Positions 43,558 through 51,623 of a stretch of 64,000 nt of DNA are shown here, one piece after another. Made by a program: the position numbers and the translations under genes. The notes under the pieces are model-generated. The model was not told the DNA's origin, did no database searches, and saw only the letters and a list, made by a program, of their open reading frames with translations. Source of the DNA: PWVB01 sp964530185 (GTDB taxonomy: Bacteria > Chloroflexota > Anaerolineae > B4-G1 > SLSP01); the NCBI GenBank assembly GCA_964530185.1, contig CAZHBB010000002.1, positions 1 to 64,000 on the forward strand, read 5' to 3'. Numbering within the stretch: the first letter of the stretch is position 1; every line of letters starts with the position of its first letter.

Positions 43558-44565
43558 CTATGTCCCCCGCCGACCACCGAACGGTTTTCCGATGAAGACT
43601 TGAAGGGTGCGCTCAAAGAGGCTGTCCTGTTCGATGGCCTGCCCGCCCATATCCCAGGAACGCGACAGGGCTTCCACCATCCAACGCGCCCGACCTTCAG
43701 CGGCGGCACTCAACCAACACTCCAACGCCTCGGCATCCCCTCGTTCCAGGGCGTCACGCATCTCACTCAGACGCTCGATGACGGCATCCAGGCCCCGTAT
43801 CGCCGCCTCCCGTCCCAACAATGCAGCCATGCGGGTCGATGCCACATCGTCGGTGACCGCCGCCGTGCTTGTCGCGAAACCTCGGTCCGCGGCCCGTCGC
43901 ACCTCCTGCCAGCCAGGCGCCTCCATCGTCGCCAGACAGAGCGCCGAAGCGACCAGTGAGGGCACCGTACTGGCGATCGAACGCACCGCATCATGCTCAA
44001 CGGGGTCCATCAACAGCGGCTGGGCCCCCAGAACGCGGGCCAGATTGGCCACCGTCCGCACCGCTCCTGGATGCGTCTCCGGACGGGCGACGATGGCGTA
44101 GACAGCCTGGCGGAAGAGCTCGGGCGAGGCATCCTCCAGGCCCGATGGGCGCTCTCTGATCTCCTCACCTGGGGCCAGGAAGGGATCCCCACCCACATAA
44201 TGCGCCTTTGGGGGGAGCGCCTCCTTGACCCACTGCCAGACTGGCGCTTTCACATGCACTGTGTCGGTGACGACAACATCACGCCCTGGATTCAGCAAAC
44301 GCCCGACGTCACGCAAGGTCTCATGCAGGGCAGCCAGTGGGACCGCCAGGATGACCAACTGGGCACGATCCAGGGCCAGATCGAGGTTGAAGGTCGCGCG
44401 ATCCAGGGCCCCCAGTTCCCTGGCCTGTCGTGCGCGCCGCGGATCCTTGTCGTGCCCCACGATCTCCAGATGCGAGGCGTCAGCCGACTGACGCAGCCCC
44501 ATACCTATGGAGGCCCCAATGCAACCGGTCCCCACGATCGTGATGCGCTGACGCTCAGCGTCCAT
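43558..44565 (-). CDS. Prephenate dehydrogenase-like NAD(P)-binding protein
   Basis: About 335 residues from ATG 44565, with GGAAGG before it. The Rossmann motif V G T G C I G A S I G (27-37 of the longer frame) and V I L A V P L are as in TyrA. However, the usual G S V K is V H V K, and the H P M A G segment with its conserved histidine is G G D P F L A P G. The C-terminal helical part keeps 'D P V E H D A V'. The fold fits the TyrA family, but the missing active-site sequence makes me doubt that prephenate is its substrate. It lies between the HD-domain gene and the glycosyltransferase gene. Confidence 0.75.
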   Translation of the reverse strand: MDAERQRITIVGTGCIGASIGMGLRQSADASHLEIVGHDKDPRRARQARELGALDRATFNLDLALDRAQLVILAVPLAALHETLRDVGRLLNPGRDVVVTDTVHVKAPVWQWVKEALPPKAHYVGGDPFLAPGEEIRERPSGLEDASPELFRQAVYAIVARPETHPGAVRTVANLARVLGAQPLLMDPVEHDAVRSIASTVPSLVASALCLATMEAPGWQEVRRAADRGFATSTAAVTDDVASTRMAALLGREAAIRGLDAVIERLSEMRDALERGDAEALECWLSAAAEGRARWMVEALSRSWDMGGQAIEQDSLFERTLQVFIGKPFGGRRGT

Positions 44566-44584
44566 ACTACCTTCCCTCTTCGCC

Positions 44585-45121
44585 CTAGATTTCATCTGCC
44601 TCCTGCAACGCGGCAAGCCATGGATCTTCCGGCTTCGGAGTGTCGTGCCACCGGATCAACGCCACCACACGCGGTGGCGCGCCCGCCGCCGCTGCCAGCT
44701 CCGCGCTCCAACGCGCATGACAGCGCCGTACCACGAACCCCCTTCGCCAGCCAGCCACCCCGACCGGCGTCTCGGATGGGCACCGCCCCCAACGCGCCGC
44801 CAGCCAGGGCGCCACCCACTCCACCAGTACCACCACCACGCGCTCCCAGACGGAGAGTGGCGCGACCCGCTTGCCCACATCGTGCAGCAGCGCAGCCGCC
44901 AACAATTCAGGGGCGTCGAAGCCTGCGGCCTCCAGGGCCTGACAAACTCGGATGCCGTGATGTTGTTCGGGCAAGGGCATCGTTTTGAACAGCTCAAACA
45001 GCGCCTGGCCAGCCTCCAGGCCGCGGAGCCGCGCCCACACGTAGCCATCATCCACTGGACGGCGCACCGCGACAATCGTCCTCATGAACTGACGTACACG
45101 GTGCGCGGCCCGCGATCGCAT
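44585..45121 (-). CDS. HD-domain phosphohydrolase
   Basis: About 178 residues from ATG 45121, which forms TAATG with the stop of the site-2 protease gene. The metal-binding H and H-D are in E Q H H G I R V and L L A A A L L H D V G K; a later histidine is in R W H D T P K. It resembles small HD hydrolases of unknown substrate (nucleotides or phosphate esters). Confidence 0.83.
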   Translation of the reverse strand: MRSRAAHRVRQFMRTIVAVRRPVDDGYVWARLRGLEAGQALFELFKTMPLPEQHHGIRVCQALEAAGFDAPELLAAALLHDVGKRVAPLSVWERVVVVLVEWVAPWLAARWGRCPSETPVGVAGWRRGFVVRRCHARWSAELAAAAGAPPRVVALIRWHDTPKPEDPWLAALQEADEI

Positions 45122-45771
45122 TACCAGCCCAACACAGCCCATATCAGGAAGCGTTGTAAGGGAACCGCCATCATCCTCACCAGATCCAGCCCCATGCGGG
45201 GCAGGATAAAGAGGACGAAGATGAAGATGTAGGTGGCGTAGGGCTCCAGGCTTTCCAACAGATCACCGACACGGGGCGGAGCCACACCAGCCAGGACCCG
45301 TGAGCCATCGAGCGGGGGAATCGGCAACATGTTGAAGGCCACCAGTCCGATGTTGACTTGAATCGCCATAATCAGGAAGTTGGCCAGCCGATAGGCCTGA
45401 GCCTGCGGCAGGGAATCCAATAGGCCCAGGCGGAGGGGTAGGGCCAGGATCAGGGCCTGAAGAACGTTCGATGCCGGTCCTGCCAGGGCCGAAAGAGCCA
45501 TTCCCACGCGGGGATTGCGGACGCGCGTCATCCGATAGGGATTGACCCTGGCCGCACGGCCCCAACCGAACCCGGTGAGGAGGATCATCAACGTCCCGAT
45601 CGGGTCCAGGTGCAGGAAAGGATTTAAAGACAACCGGCCCTGCAAACGAGGGGTGTCGTCGCCCAGCAAATGAGCCACCCAACCATGGGCCCACTCATGC
45701 AGGGGGATCCCCAGAATAATGACAAGCAGACGCGCCAACAACACGTCTGGTTGGATGCCAAGCGATGTCAC
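45121..45771 (-). CDS. Site-2 protease family (M50) membrane metalloprotease
   Basis: 216 residues, starting with GTG after GGGAGGCACAAG. H E W A H at 25-29 is the zinc-binding H-E-x-x-H, and N M L P I P P L D G near residue 146 supplies the third ligand (aspartate). About six spans. Members without a PDZ domain, such as this one, cut membrane proteins of mostly unknown identity. First gene of the five-gene run down to priA. Confidence 0.9.
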   Translation of the reverse strand: MTSLGIQPDVLLARLLVIILGIPLHEWAHGWVAHLLGDDTPRLQGRLSLNPFLHLDPIGTLMILLTGFGWGRAARVNPYRMTRVRNPRVGMALSALAGPASNVLQALILALPLRLGLLDSLPQAQAYRLANFLIMAIQVNIGLVAFNMLPIPPLDGSRVLAGVAPPRVGDLLESLEPYATYIFIFVLFILPRMGLDLVRMMAVPLQRFLIWAVLGW

Positions 45772-46181
45772 CTTGTGCCTCCCATCAACGGGCTTTGGAT
45801 CGCCACGGCGCGTCCCATGTCTGCACCGCGCCTCGCCGATGCGGGAAAGCCGTCGCGTTGCGCCATTTTGTCACAGACTGGCCTTTTTTCAACCGCCAGC
45901 TTTCGGTCACATACTCTTCTGATTCAGCAGGCCGTCCCAATGAGGGGCAATGGTTCACAATCCTCCCTGCCCGGGGTGATTTGTGGGCTGTTGGGAGCAG
46001 AGGACTTAAGAGAGCCCCAGCCCCAATGGCGCCAGGTGCAGGGAGAAGAAGTATGAGTCTCCTACAGAAAAAGGCGCAATGACAGTTTGTTGAGGCCCTT
46101 CGGCGTGCTATAATCGTATGTGATGGGTACGACGTGCGCTAACACATTGTCTCTGGCACCTGTCACAAGGAGAGATCACCC
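45772..46181. other. Divergent promoter region
   Basis: 410 bases between the minus-strand protease gene and the plus-strand nucleotidyltransferase gene. It holds the promoter at 46087-46114. No gene is supported; a possible 9-residue frame at 46052-46081 after GGGAGAAGAAG is too short to judge. Confidence 0.55.
46087..46114 (+). promoter_or_regulatory. Promoter of the nucleotidyltransferase-aminotransferase operon
   Basis: TTGTTG (46087-46092), 16 bases, TATAAT (46109-46114). The predicted leader is about 60 bases. Confidence 0.7.
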
Positions 46182-47165
46182 ATGAAATTGGTCATCCCAA
46201 TGGCCGGCTTGGGGACGCGCATGCGTCCCCACACTTGGTCACGCCCCAAACCCCTCTTATCCCTGGCCGGACGGCCCATACTGGATCACATCCTGCAGCG
46301 TTTCCATGAGATCCCCATCAACGAATACGTGTTCGTTATCGGCTGGCTGGGCGAACAGGTAGAGGCGTGGGTCAAGACACACAGTGCCATCCCGGCCACA
46401 TTTGTCAGGCAGGAAGAGCGGCTGGGGCAGGCTCATGCGATCTGGCTAGCCCACGAGCATCTTCAGGGCCCCCTCTTCCTGACGTATGTGGACACCCTTT
46501 TCGACGGTGCCGACCTGTCTGGCCTGGACCAGGAAGGGCTTGATGGCCTCATTTTCACAAAGGAAGTCGAGGACCCCCGGCGGTTTGGAGTCGTCGAGAC
46601 CGATGATACAGGCCGGGCTACCCGTCTGATCGAGAAACCCGACACAATCGACAATAAGACGGTCTTGATCGGCCTCTACTACTTCCGTGACGGTGAGTGG
46701 CTGAGCCGGGCCTGCCGCGAGTTGATGGATCGCGATCTCAAGACCAAGGGGGAATACTACCTGGCGGATGCCATCACCCTGATGATCCAACAGGGCGCCA
46801 ACTTCTATACGCGGCCCGTCGCCGTCTGGCAGGACACAGGCAAACCCGAGACCACCCTGGAGACGCATCGCTACCTGCTCGAGCACGGGGGCGACAACAG
46901 TTACCAGGCTCCTCGCCCCGGCGTCGTCATTAACCCGCCGGTTTTCGTCCATCCCCAGGCCATTGTCGAGCGCTCGGTGATCGGGCCTTACGTCTCCATC
47001 GAGAGGAATGCCCAGGTGCGTGACAGCATCCTCCGGGATGTCATCGTGGACGAGGAAAGCATCATCGAAGATATGTTACTCCAGCGTTCCCTGATCGGGC
47101 GCTGGGTCACATTGCACGGTGAGTTCCGCACATATAATGTCGGGGACTCATCGACGGTAGATTAA
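46182..47165 (+). CDS. Sugar-phosphate nucleotidyltransferase
   Basis: 327 residues. The N-terminal signature M A G L G T R M R P H T and the later K P L L identify the RmlA/GlmU-like nucleotidyltransferase fold; D at 'Y V D T L F' is the likely metal ligand. The C-terminal part (about 245-327) shows hexapeptide-type repeats ('I V E R S V I G P Y V S I', 'V R D S I L R D V I V D'). It makes an NDP-sugar from NTP and a sugar 1-phosphate; the sugar cannot be told. AAGGAG lies before the ATG. Confidence 0.9.
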   Translation: MKLVIPMAGLGTRMRPHTWSRPKPLLSLAGRPILDHILQRFHEIPINEYVFVIGWLGEQVEAWVKTHSAIPATFVRQEERLGQAHAIWLAHEHLQGPLFLTYVDTLFDGADLSGLDQEGLDGLIFTKEVEDPRRFGVVETDDTGRATRLIEKPDTIDNKTVLIGLYYFRDGEWLSRACRELMDRDLKTKGEYYLADAITLMIQQGANFYTRPVAVWQDTGKPETTLETHRYLLEHGGDNSYQAPRPGVVINPPVFVHPQAIVERSVIGPYVSIERNAQVRDSILRDVIVDEESIIEDMLLQRSLIGRWVTLHGEFRTYNVGDSSTVD

Positions 47166-47192
47166 CCTTTACGCAAGGAGCGATCAAAGCCC

Positions 47193-48356
47193 ATGAAAGA
47201 GCCGCTCAATCATACTTCACAAAGAGCTCGACAGATTCCACCCTCAGGCATCCGTAAGTTCTTTGACATCGCCGCCACAATGGAGGATGTCATCAGCCTG
47301 GGGATCGGGGAACCGGACTTCACCACACCTGAGCCCGTGGTTCAGGCAGGCATTGAAGCCCTCCAACGCGGAGAGACCCACTATACCTCGAACTCTGGGA
47401 TCCTGGCCCTGCGAGAGGCCCTTAGCCAACACTTAAGCCGCCTTTACAACATCAGCTACGACCCAGAGAGCGAGATCCTGGTCACCGTGGGCGTATCCGA
47501 GGCGCTGTACCTGGCGATGGCAGGTACTCTGGATCCCGGTGATGAGATCGTCTTCGCCGAGCCCTGCTTCGTCTCCTATGAGCCCATCGCGCACATGGTA
47601 GGTGCCACCCCCGTAGTGATCCCTACCTACCCGAAGACAGGGTTTCAATTGACGGCAGAGGCCATCGAACAGGCTATAACACCACGCACCAAAGTGCTCC
47701 TATTGGCCTCACCGAACAATCCCACCGGCGCAGTCATCGACCGCGAACGCCTGCTGCAGATCGCCATGTTAGCTGAGAAGTACGATCTCATCGTCATCTC
47801 CGACGAGATCTACGACCGGCTGGTCTACGACGTTGCGCATACCTGTTTTGCCACACTGCCAGGGATGCGCGACAGGACCATTTTGCTCCAGGGCTTCTCG
47901 AAGTCATATGCCATGACCGGCTGGCGCGTAGGGTACCTGAGCGGACCTGCAGCGCTGGTCGCCCAGATCCGCAAGCTCCATCAATACCTGATCATGTCGG
48001 CCCCGACGCCGTCGCAGTTCGCAGCGCTCAAAGCCCTCGAGGTAGGTGAGCCATTCGTGGAGGCCATGCGGGCCGAGTATGACCGCCGCCGCCGTCTGAT
48101 CGTCTCCGGGCTCAATGACCTGGGGCTGACGTGCGTGGAGCCTAAGGGGGCGTTCTACGCTTTCCCATCCATCACCACAACGGGTATGGACGATGAGACC
48201 TTCGCCGAGCGGCTACTGCAGGAGGAGCGGGTTGCAGTGATCCCTGGGCGCGCCTTCGGTCGCTCAGGCCAGGGGTTCGTCCGTATGTCCTATGCTACAG
48301 CCTATGAGAAGATCGAGACGGCCCTTGAGCGCATCGCCCGCTTCATCGGACGGTGA
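47193..48356 (+). CDS. Aminotransferase class I/II, aspartate aminotransferase-like
   Basis: 387 residues. It has the fold-type I signatures S P N N P T G A V, I S D E I Y D R L V Y and the pyridoxal-phosphate lysine in G F S K S Y A M T G W R V G Y; the C-terminal arginine is in G Q G F V R M S Y A. It most resembles the PatA/AspC-I gamma group. It follows the nucleotidyltransferase by 27 bases (AAGGAG), and glutamate dehydrogenase is next, so the pair may move amino groups through glutamate. Confidence 0.92.
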   Translation: MKEPLNHTSQRARQIPPSGIRKFFDIAATMEDVISLGIGEPDFTTPEPVVQAGIEALQRGETHYTSNSGILALREALSQHLSRLYNISYDPESEILVTVGVSEALYLAMAGTLDPGDEIVFAEPCFVSYEPIAHMVGATPVVIPTYPKTGFQLTAEAIEQAITPRTKVLLLASPNNPTGAVIDRERLLQIAMLAEKYDLIVISDEIYDRLVYDVAHTCFATLPGMRDRTILLQGFSKSYAMTGWRVGYLSGPAALVAQIRKLHQYLIMSAPTPSQFAALKALEVGEPFVEAMRAEYDRRRRLIVSGLNDLGLTCVEPKGAFYAFPSITTTGMDDETFAERLLQEERVAVIPGRAFGRSGQGFVRMSYATAYEKIETALERIARFIGR

Positions 48357-48393
48357 ACTGCTGCACGAGAAGCCACTCATTTGCAGAGCGATA

Positions 48394-48426
48394 CCAGGCA
48401 TCCGTCGGGGGAAGCGGATGCCCTGG
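48394..48426. repeat. Hairpin between aminotransferase and gdhA
   Basis: CCAGGCATCCG and CGGATGCCCTGG form an 11-base stem with one bulged C and a 10-base loop. No T run. It could lower read-through or stabilise the upstream mRNA end. Confidence 0.4.
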
Positions 48427-48539
48427 GGCGGCGCCGTCTTCGCTGCCGAAGCGTCGCATCCGTCCAGCGCACCTTGTCACAGCCATGGAAGGGAGAGCAG
48501 AGGGGCTACCCTTCGAGAACTCTTAAGGAGAGTATCGAC

Positions 48540-49826
48540 ATGACTCAGGAGATCAATCCCTTCGCGATGGCTCAGGCCCAGTTCGACCATGTTGCTGAAC
48601 AGATGCAACTGGATGACGCCGTGCGCAGCATCCTGCGCTGGCCGCTCCGAGAGTTTCGCTTTCAACTCCCTGTGCGCATGGATGATGGAAGCATCCGGGT
48701 CTTCTTTGGCTTCCGGGTACAGCACAATGACGCACGGGGCCCCGCCAAGGGCGGCATCCGCTTCGCCGCCAACGAGACACTGGACACTGTGCGCGCCCTG
48801 GCCATGTGGATGACCTGGAAGTGTGCTGTGGCCGACATCCCCCTGGGCGGTGGCAAGGGCGGGGTAGTGGTGGATCCCGCTATGCTCTCCACCAGCGAGA
48901 AGGAACGCCTCTGCCGCGAATGGATCGACGCCGTCTGGAAGAACCTGGGCCCAAGGAATGACGTCCCCGCGCCGGACGTCGGGACTACCCCCCAAATGAT
49001 GGGCTGGATGATGGATGAGTACTCCAAGCTCCGTGGGGAATACGTCCCTGGTGTGATCACCGGCAAACCGATCGGAGGGGGAGGCTCCGCAGGCCGCACT
49101 GCCGCCACCGGGTTTGGCGTGGTAGTCACCATCCGGGAGGCCATGAAGCACCTAGGCATCTCGCCCACAGGAAGGACCGCCTCTATCCAGGGGTTTGGCA
49201 ATGTCGCTCAGTACGCTGCGCTGAACTTCATTGAGATGCTTGGCGGTCGGGTGATCAGTGTCTCTTGCTGGGACCGCAATGACCACTGCGCCTACACCTA
49301 TACCAAAGAAGGCGGCATCGACCCCCAGTTCCTGCAGCACATCACCGATCAATACGGGACCATCAACAAGGAGCTGGCTCTGGCAGCCAACTACGTGATC
49401 GAGGATGGCGACGCATGGTTGCATAAGGATGTCGATGTCCTGATCCCCGCAGCTATCGAGGGTGTGATCACCGGCGAGAACGCGCACCAGATCAGCGACA
49501 CCGTGAAGATCCTCGCCGAGGGCGCCAACGGCCCAACCACCCCGGAAGCGGATGAGATACTCAAAACCCGACAGATCTTTGTCATCCCCGATTTTCTATG
49601 CAACGCCGGCGGGGTCACCTGTTCATACTTCGAGCAGGTCCAGAGCGATATGAACTACTATTGGGAAGAGGAAGAAGTCCTGGCAAAGCTCGATAAGAAG
49701 ATGACCAGCGCCTTCCGGGCGGTTCTGAAGACGGCGCTGGATAAAGGGCTCTACACGCGCGATGCGGCTTACTGGGTCGCCATCGGCAAAGTAGAGCAGG
49801 CCATGCGCCTGCGCGGTTGGGTCTGA
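48540..49826 (+). CDS. gdhA: Glutamate dehydrogenase (Glu/Leu/Phe/Val family)
   Basis: 428 residues from ATG 48540, with AAGGAG in front. The signatures are Q H N D A R G P A K G G I R F, P L G G G K G G V (with the catalytic lysine), the N-terminal aspartate of A P D V G T, and the Rossmann motif G F G N V A Q Y A A. It interconverts glutamate with 2-oxoglutarate and ammonia. It lies 183 bases after the aminotransferase, with a hairpin between. Confidence 0.95.
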   Translation: MTQEINPFAMAQAQFDHVAEQMQLDDAVRSILRWPLREFRFQLPVRMDDGSIRVFFGFRVQHNDARGPAKGGIRFAANETLDTVRALAMWMTWKCAVADIPLGGGKGGVVVDPAMLSTSEKERLCREWIDAVWKNLGPRNDVPAPDVGTTPQMMGWMMDEYSKLRGEYVPGVITGKPIGGGGSAGRTAATGFGVVVTIREAMKHLGISPTGRTASIQGFGNVAQYAALNFIEMLGGRVISVSCWDRNDHCAYTYTKEGGIDPQFLQHITDQYGTINKELALAANYVIEDGDAWLHKDVDVLIPAAIEGVITGENAHQISDTVKILAEGANGPTTPEADEILKTRQIFVIPDFLCNAGGVTCSYFEQVQSDMNYYWEEEEVLAKLDKKMTSAFRAVLKTALDKGLYTRDAAYWVAIGKVEQAMRLRGWV

Positions 49827-49840
49827 GTGGGGCACACGCT

Positions 49841-50077
49841 CTACTCCCAACGGTCCTTGAGACGCTCCAGCAGCCTCAGCAACAGCCATAACAGGACCAG
49901 GGCAAGCACACCAGGCACCAGGCACAACATGCCAGTAAGCACAGCCTTCCAACCGTAGAGCAGGCCAATCAGCACGCCACCCACGCACAGGAAGAGAGCC
50001 ACCGCGGTCAATAGGAGACGCTGCTCCATGCGCTGGCGTCGTTGCCGCCAATCTGTCGGCTGTTGGGCTCCTGGCAT
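49841..50077 (-). CDS. Small two-span membrane protein, hypothetical
   Basis: 78 residues from ATG 50077, with GGGAGG at a good distance. A charged start (about 16 residues with Q R R Q R) is followed by two hydrophobic spans and a charged end R L L E R L K D R W E. Not a recognised family. Convergent to gdhA. Confidence 0.6.
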   Translation of the reverse strand: MPGAQQPTDWRQRRQRMEQRLLLTAVALFLCVGGVLIGLLYGWKAVLTGMLCLVPGVLALVLLWLLLRLLERLKDRWE

Positions 50078-50107
50078 CAGCACCCTCCCACCTGGAGGAT
50101 AGAAGTC

Positions 50108-50143
50108 GCACTCCCCCCGATGTGCGGAGGGAGTGCTCTTTTT
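50108..50143 (+). terminator. Intrinsic terminator-like hairpin with T run
   Basis: GCACTCCC and GGGAGTGC (50108-50115, 50129-50136) pair perfectly and TCTTTTT follows on the plus strand. It could end gdhA transcripts some 280 bases after the stop, running antisense to the small membrane protein gene. The same hairpin lies about 35 bases after the baeRF stop on the minus strand. Confidence 0.6.
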
Positions 50144-50169
50144 GGGATCATATTCCAGCCCGGATGACC

Positions 50170-51273
50170 TCAGTAACGGAGCAACGCACCAATGCGTGTC
50201 CCCTCCAACTCTTCGTCATCCACGACCTCCACCGTACCCCCGTTCTCTATCACCTGGGTGACCACGGCCTCCACAGCATCCGGGATCTCGATGAACGCCC
50301 CGCCACAGAAGATACAACGCTCCAATGGCTGCGTCGTCAAGTAACCACAGCCTGTACACCGATAGCCAGGCTGATGATAATCCCGCTCCACTAACAGGAC
50401 CTGGATACGGCCCTCATGGGCCACACTCAAAGTCCCGTCCAACCCTACCACTCCATTCTTGCCCTTGGCTGCGGCGGTGAGCACCGCATTGATCACCTGT
50501 TGATGTCGTTCCCGCTCCAGCTTCTGGAGCGCCTCGTAGGCCCGCTCGCGCACCTCGACCTCGCCCGCCTCGATATCGAGAGGGAAAGTATCCACCAGGA
50601 TATCACGCAACGGAGCCGGCAGCACCTCTTGGAGCTGCGCCACCGTTGGATCAGATCCAGCCAGCAGGAGTCGCCGTGGATGATGGGCTTCGCAGAAGGC
50701 GAGGAGCGCTTTGCCTATCTCCTTGAGGTTACGCTGGACCAGCGCCGCCTCGTGTCGCCCAGAGTGGGGCGCGCCCCCCCGCATCCCAACCACCGAGGAC
50801 CCTCGCCCCATGCGGGTGTGACGGACATCCTCCCCTACCACGCCCTGCTGATCGGCCAGTTCGCCCATCTGGAAAAAATAGAAGACGGCCCCCTGGCGGT
50901 CCACAACGGCGACGACGTACCGTCCGTAGAGGCCGTCGAGCTCTACCAGCGGGGAAATATAGGGTCGTCGCGCCACCGTGACCCCCGACCGCACGGGTAT
51001 CGCCAAAGGATAAGCGTACCAGATATCCTCGACCTGCCGGGAGAAAATCGCCAGACCCCGCCCCGACCAGTCGTAGTCATACTCAATATACCGTTTGACT
51101 GCCTCGATATCCCTGGCGTCCACCTCATCAGCTACGCTCTTCAGCAACTCACGCAGAGTGAGTTTGTACTCCTCAGTCGTGCGCTGCGTGGGATCCACAT
51201 CCAGGTATACACTCAGGATTGGCCCTTCCGTTTGGATAGAAGCCAACTCCTTCAATGCATGCTCGTCAAACAT
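50170..51273 (-). CDS. Bacterial archaeo-eukaryotic release-factor-like (baeRF) protein
   Basis: 367 residues. The N-terminal domain ('G P I L S V Y L D V D P T Q R', 'G L A I F S') and the middle domain ('Y V V A V V D R Q G A V F Y F', later 'K A L L A F C E A H H P R R L L L A G') follow the eRF1-like layout. A zinc ribbon near the C-terminus has C T G C G and C I F C G. The catalytic G G Q of release factors is absent; the loop region reads 'G M R G G A P H S G R'. The family is thought to act on ribosomes or stalled chains, but this is unproved. It lies downstream of htpG by 350 bases. Confidence 0.82.
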   Translation of the reverse strand: MFDEHALKELASIQTEGPILSVYLDVDPTQRTTEEYKLTLRELLKSVADEVDARDIEAVKRYIEYDYDWSGRGLAIFSRQVEDIWYAYPLAIPVRSGVTVARRPYISPLVELDGLYGRYVVAVVDRQGAVFYFFQMGELADQQGVVGEDVRHTRMGRGSSVVGMRGGAPHSGRHEAALVQRNLKEIGKALLAFCEAHHPRRLLLAGSDPTVAQLQEVLPAPLRDILVDTFPLDIEAGEVEVRERAYEALQKLERERHQQVINAVLTAAAKGKNGVVGLDGTLSVAHEGRIQVLLVERDYHQPGYRCTGCGYLTTQPLERCIFCGGAFIEIPDAVEAVVTQVIENGGTVEVVDDEELEGTRIGALLRY

Positions 51274-51623
51274 CGTGTCAACCTCCTGGAAAAAGGGGTA
51301 AGAAAAGCCTAATATATCCTCATGCTTATGCCCAGTTCCGTCGTCAGCACCTCCTGTCCGGTCTGAATTCCCTCCCCACTAAAATGCAGACTGCGGGGTG
51401 GCTCTCAAGCCATCCCGCAGTCTAAACATGCATACGTACCACAGATACCTGCTGACAGGTTCAGCATATAAAGTGCCTCGCAAGGGAAGGGATTTACCCT
51501 CATTCTACGGGTTGAAGTTCCACTTGTCAAGCCTTCAGAGCCACGATAAATAGTTCACTTCTCCTGACTTCCTTCTCCCATCTGAGATCTGGAAAGGAAA
51601 GCGGAAAAAGCAGCAGGAGAACG
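51274..51623. other. Intergenic region after htpG
   Basis: 350 bases without a gene; the main structure is the long hairpin at 51388-51423. Confidence 0.55.
51388..51423 (-). terminator. Strong hairpin after htpG, probable terminator
   Basis: A 15-base stem with one G-U type position and a 6-base loop. On the minus strand GCATTTTAG follows. It lies about 200 bases after the htpG stop and before the baeRF gene, so it probably separates the two transcripts. Confidence 0.5.

Noticed and set aside
48394..48426. Intrinsic terminator between the aminotransferase gene and gdhA
   Set aside because: The stem is good but no T run follows on either strand; listed only as a hairpin.
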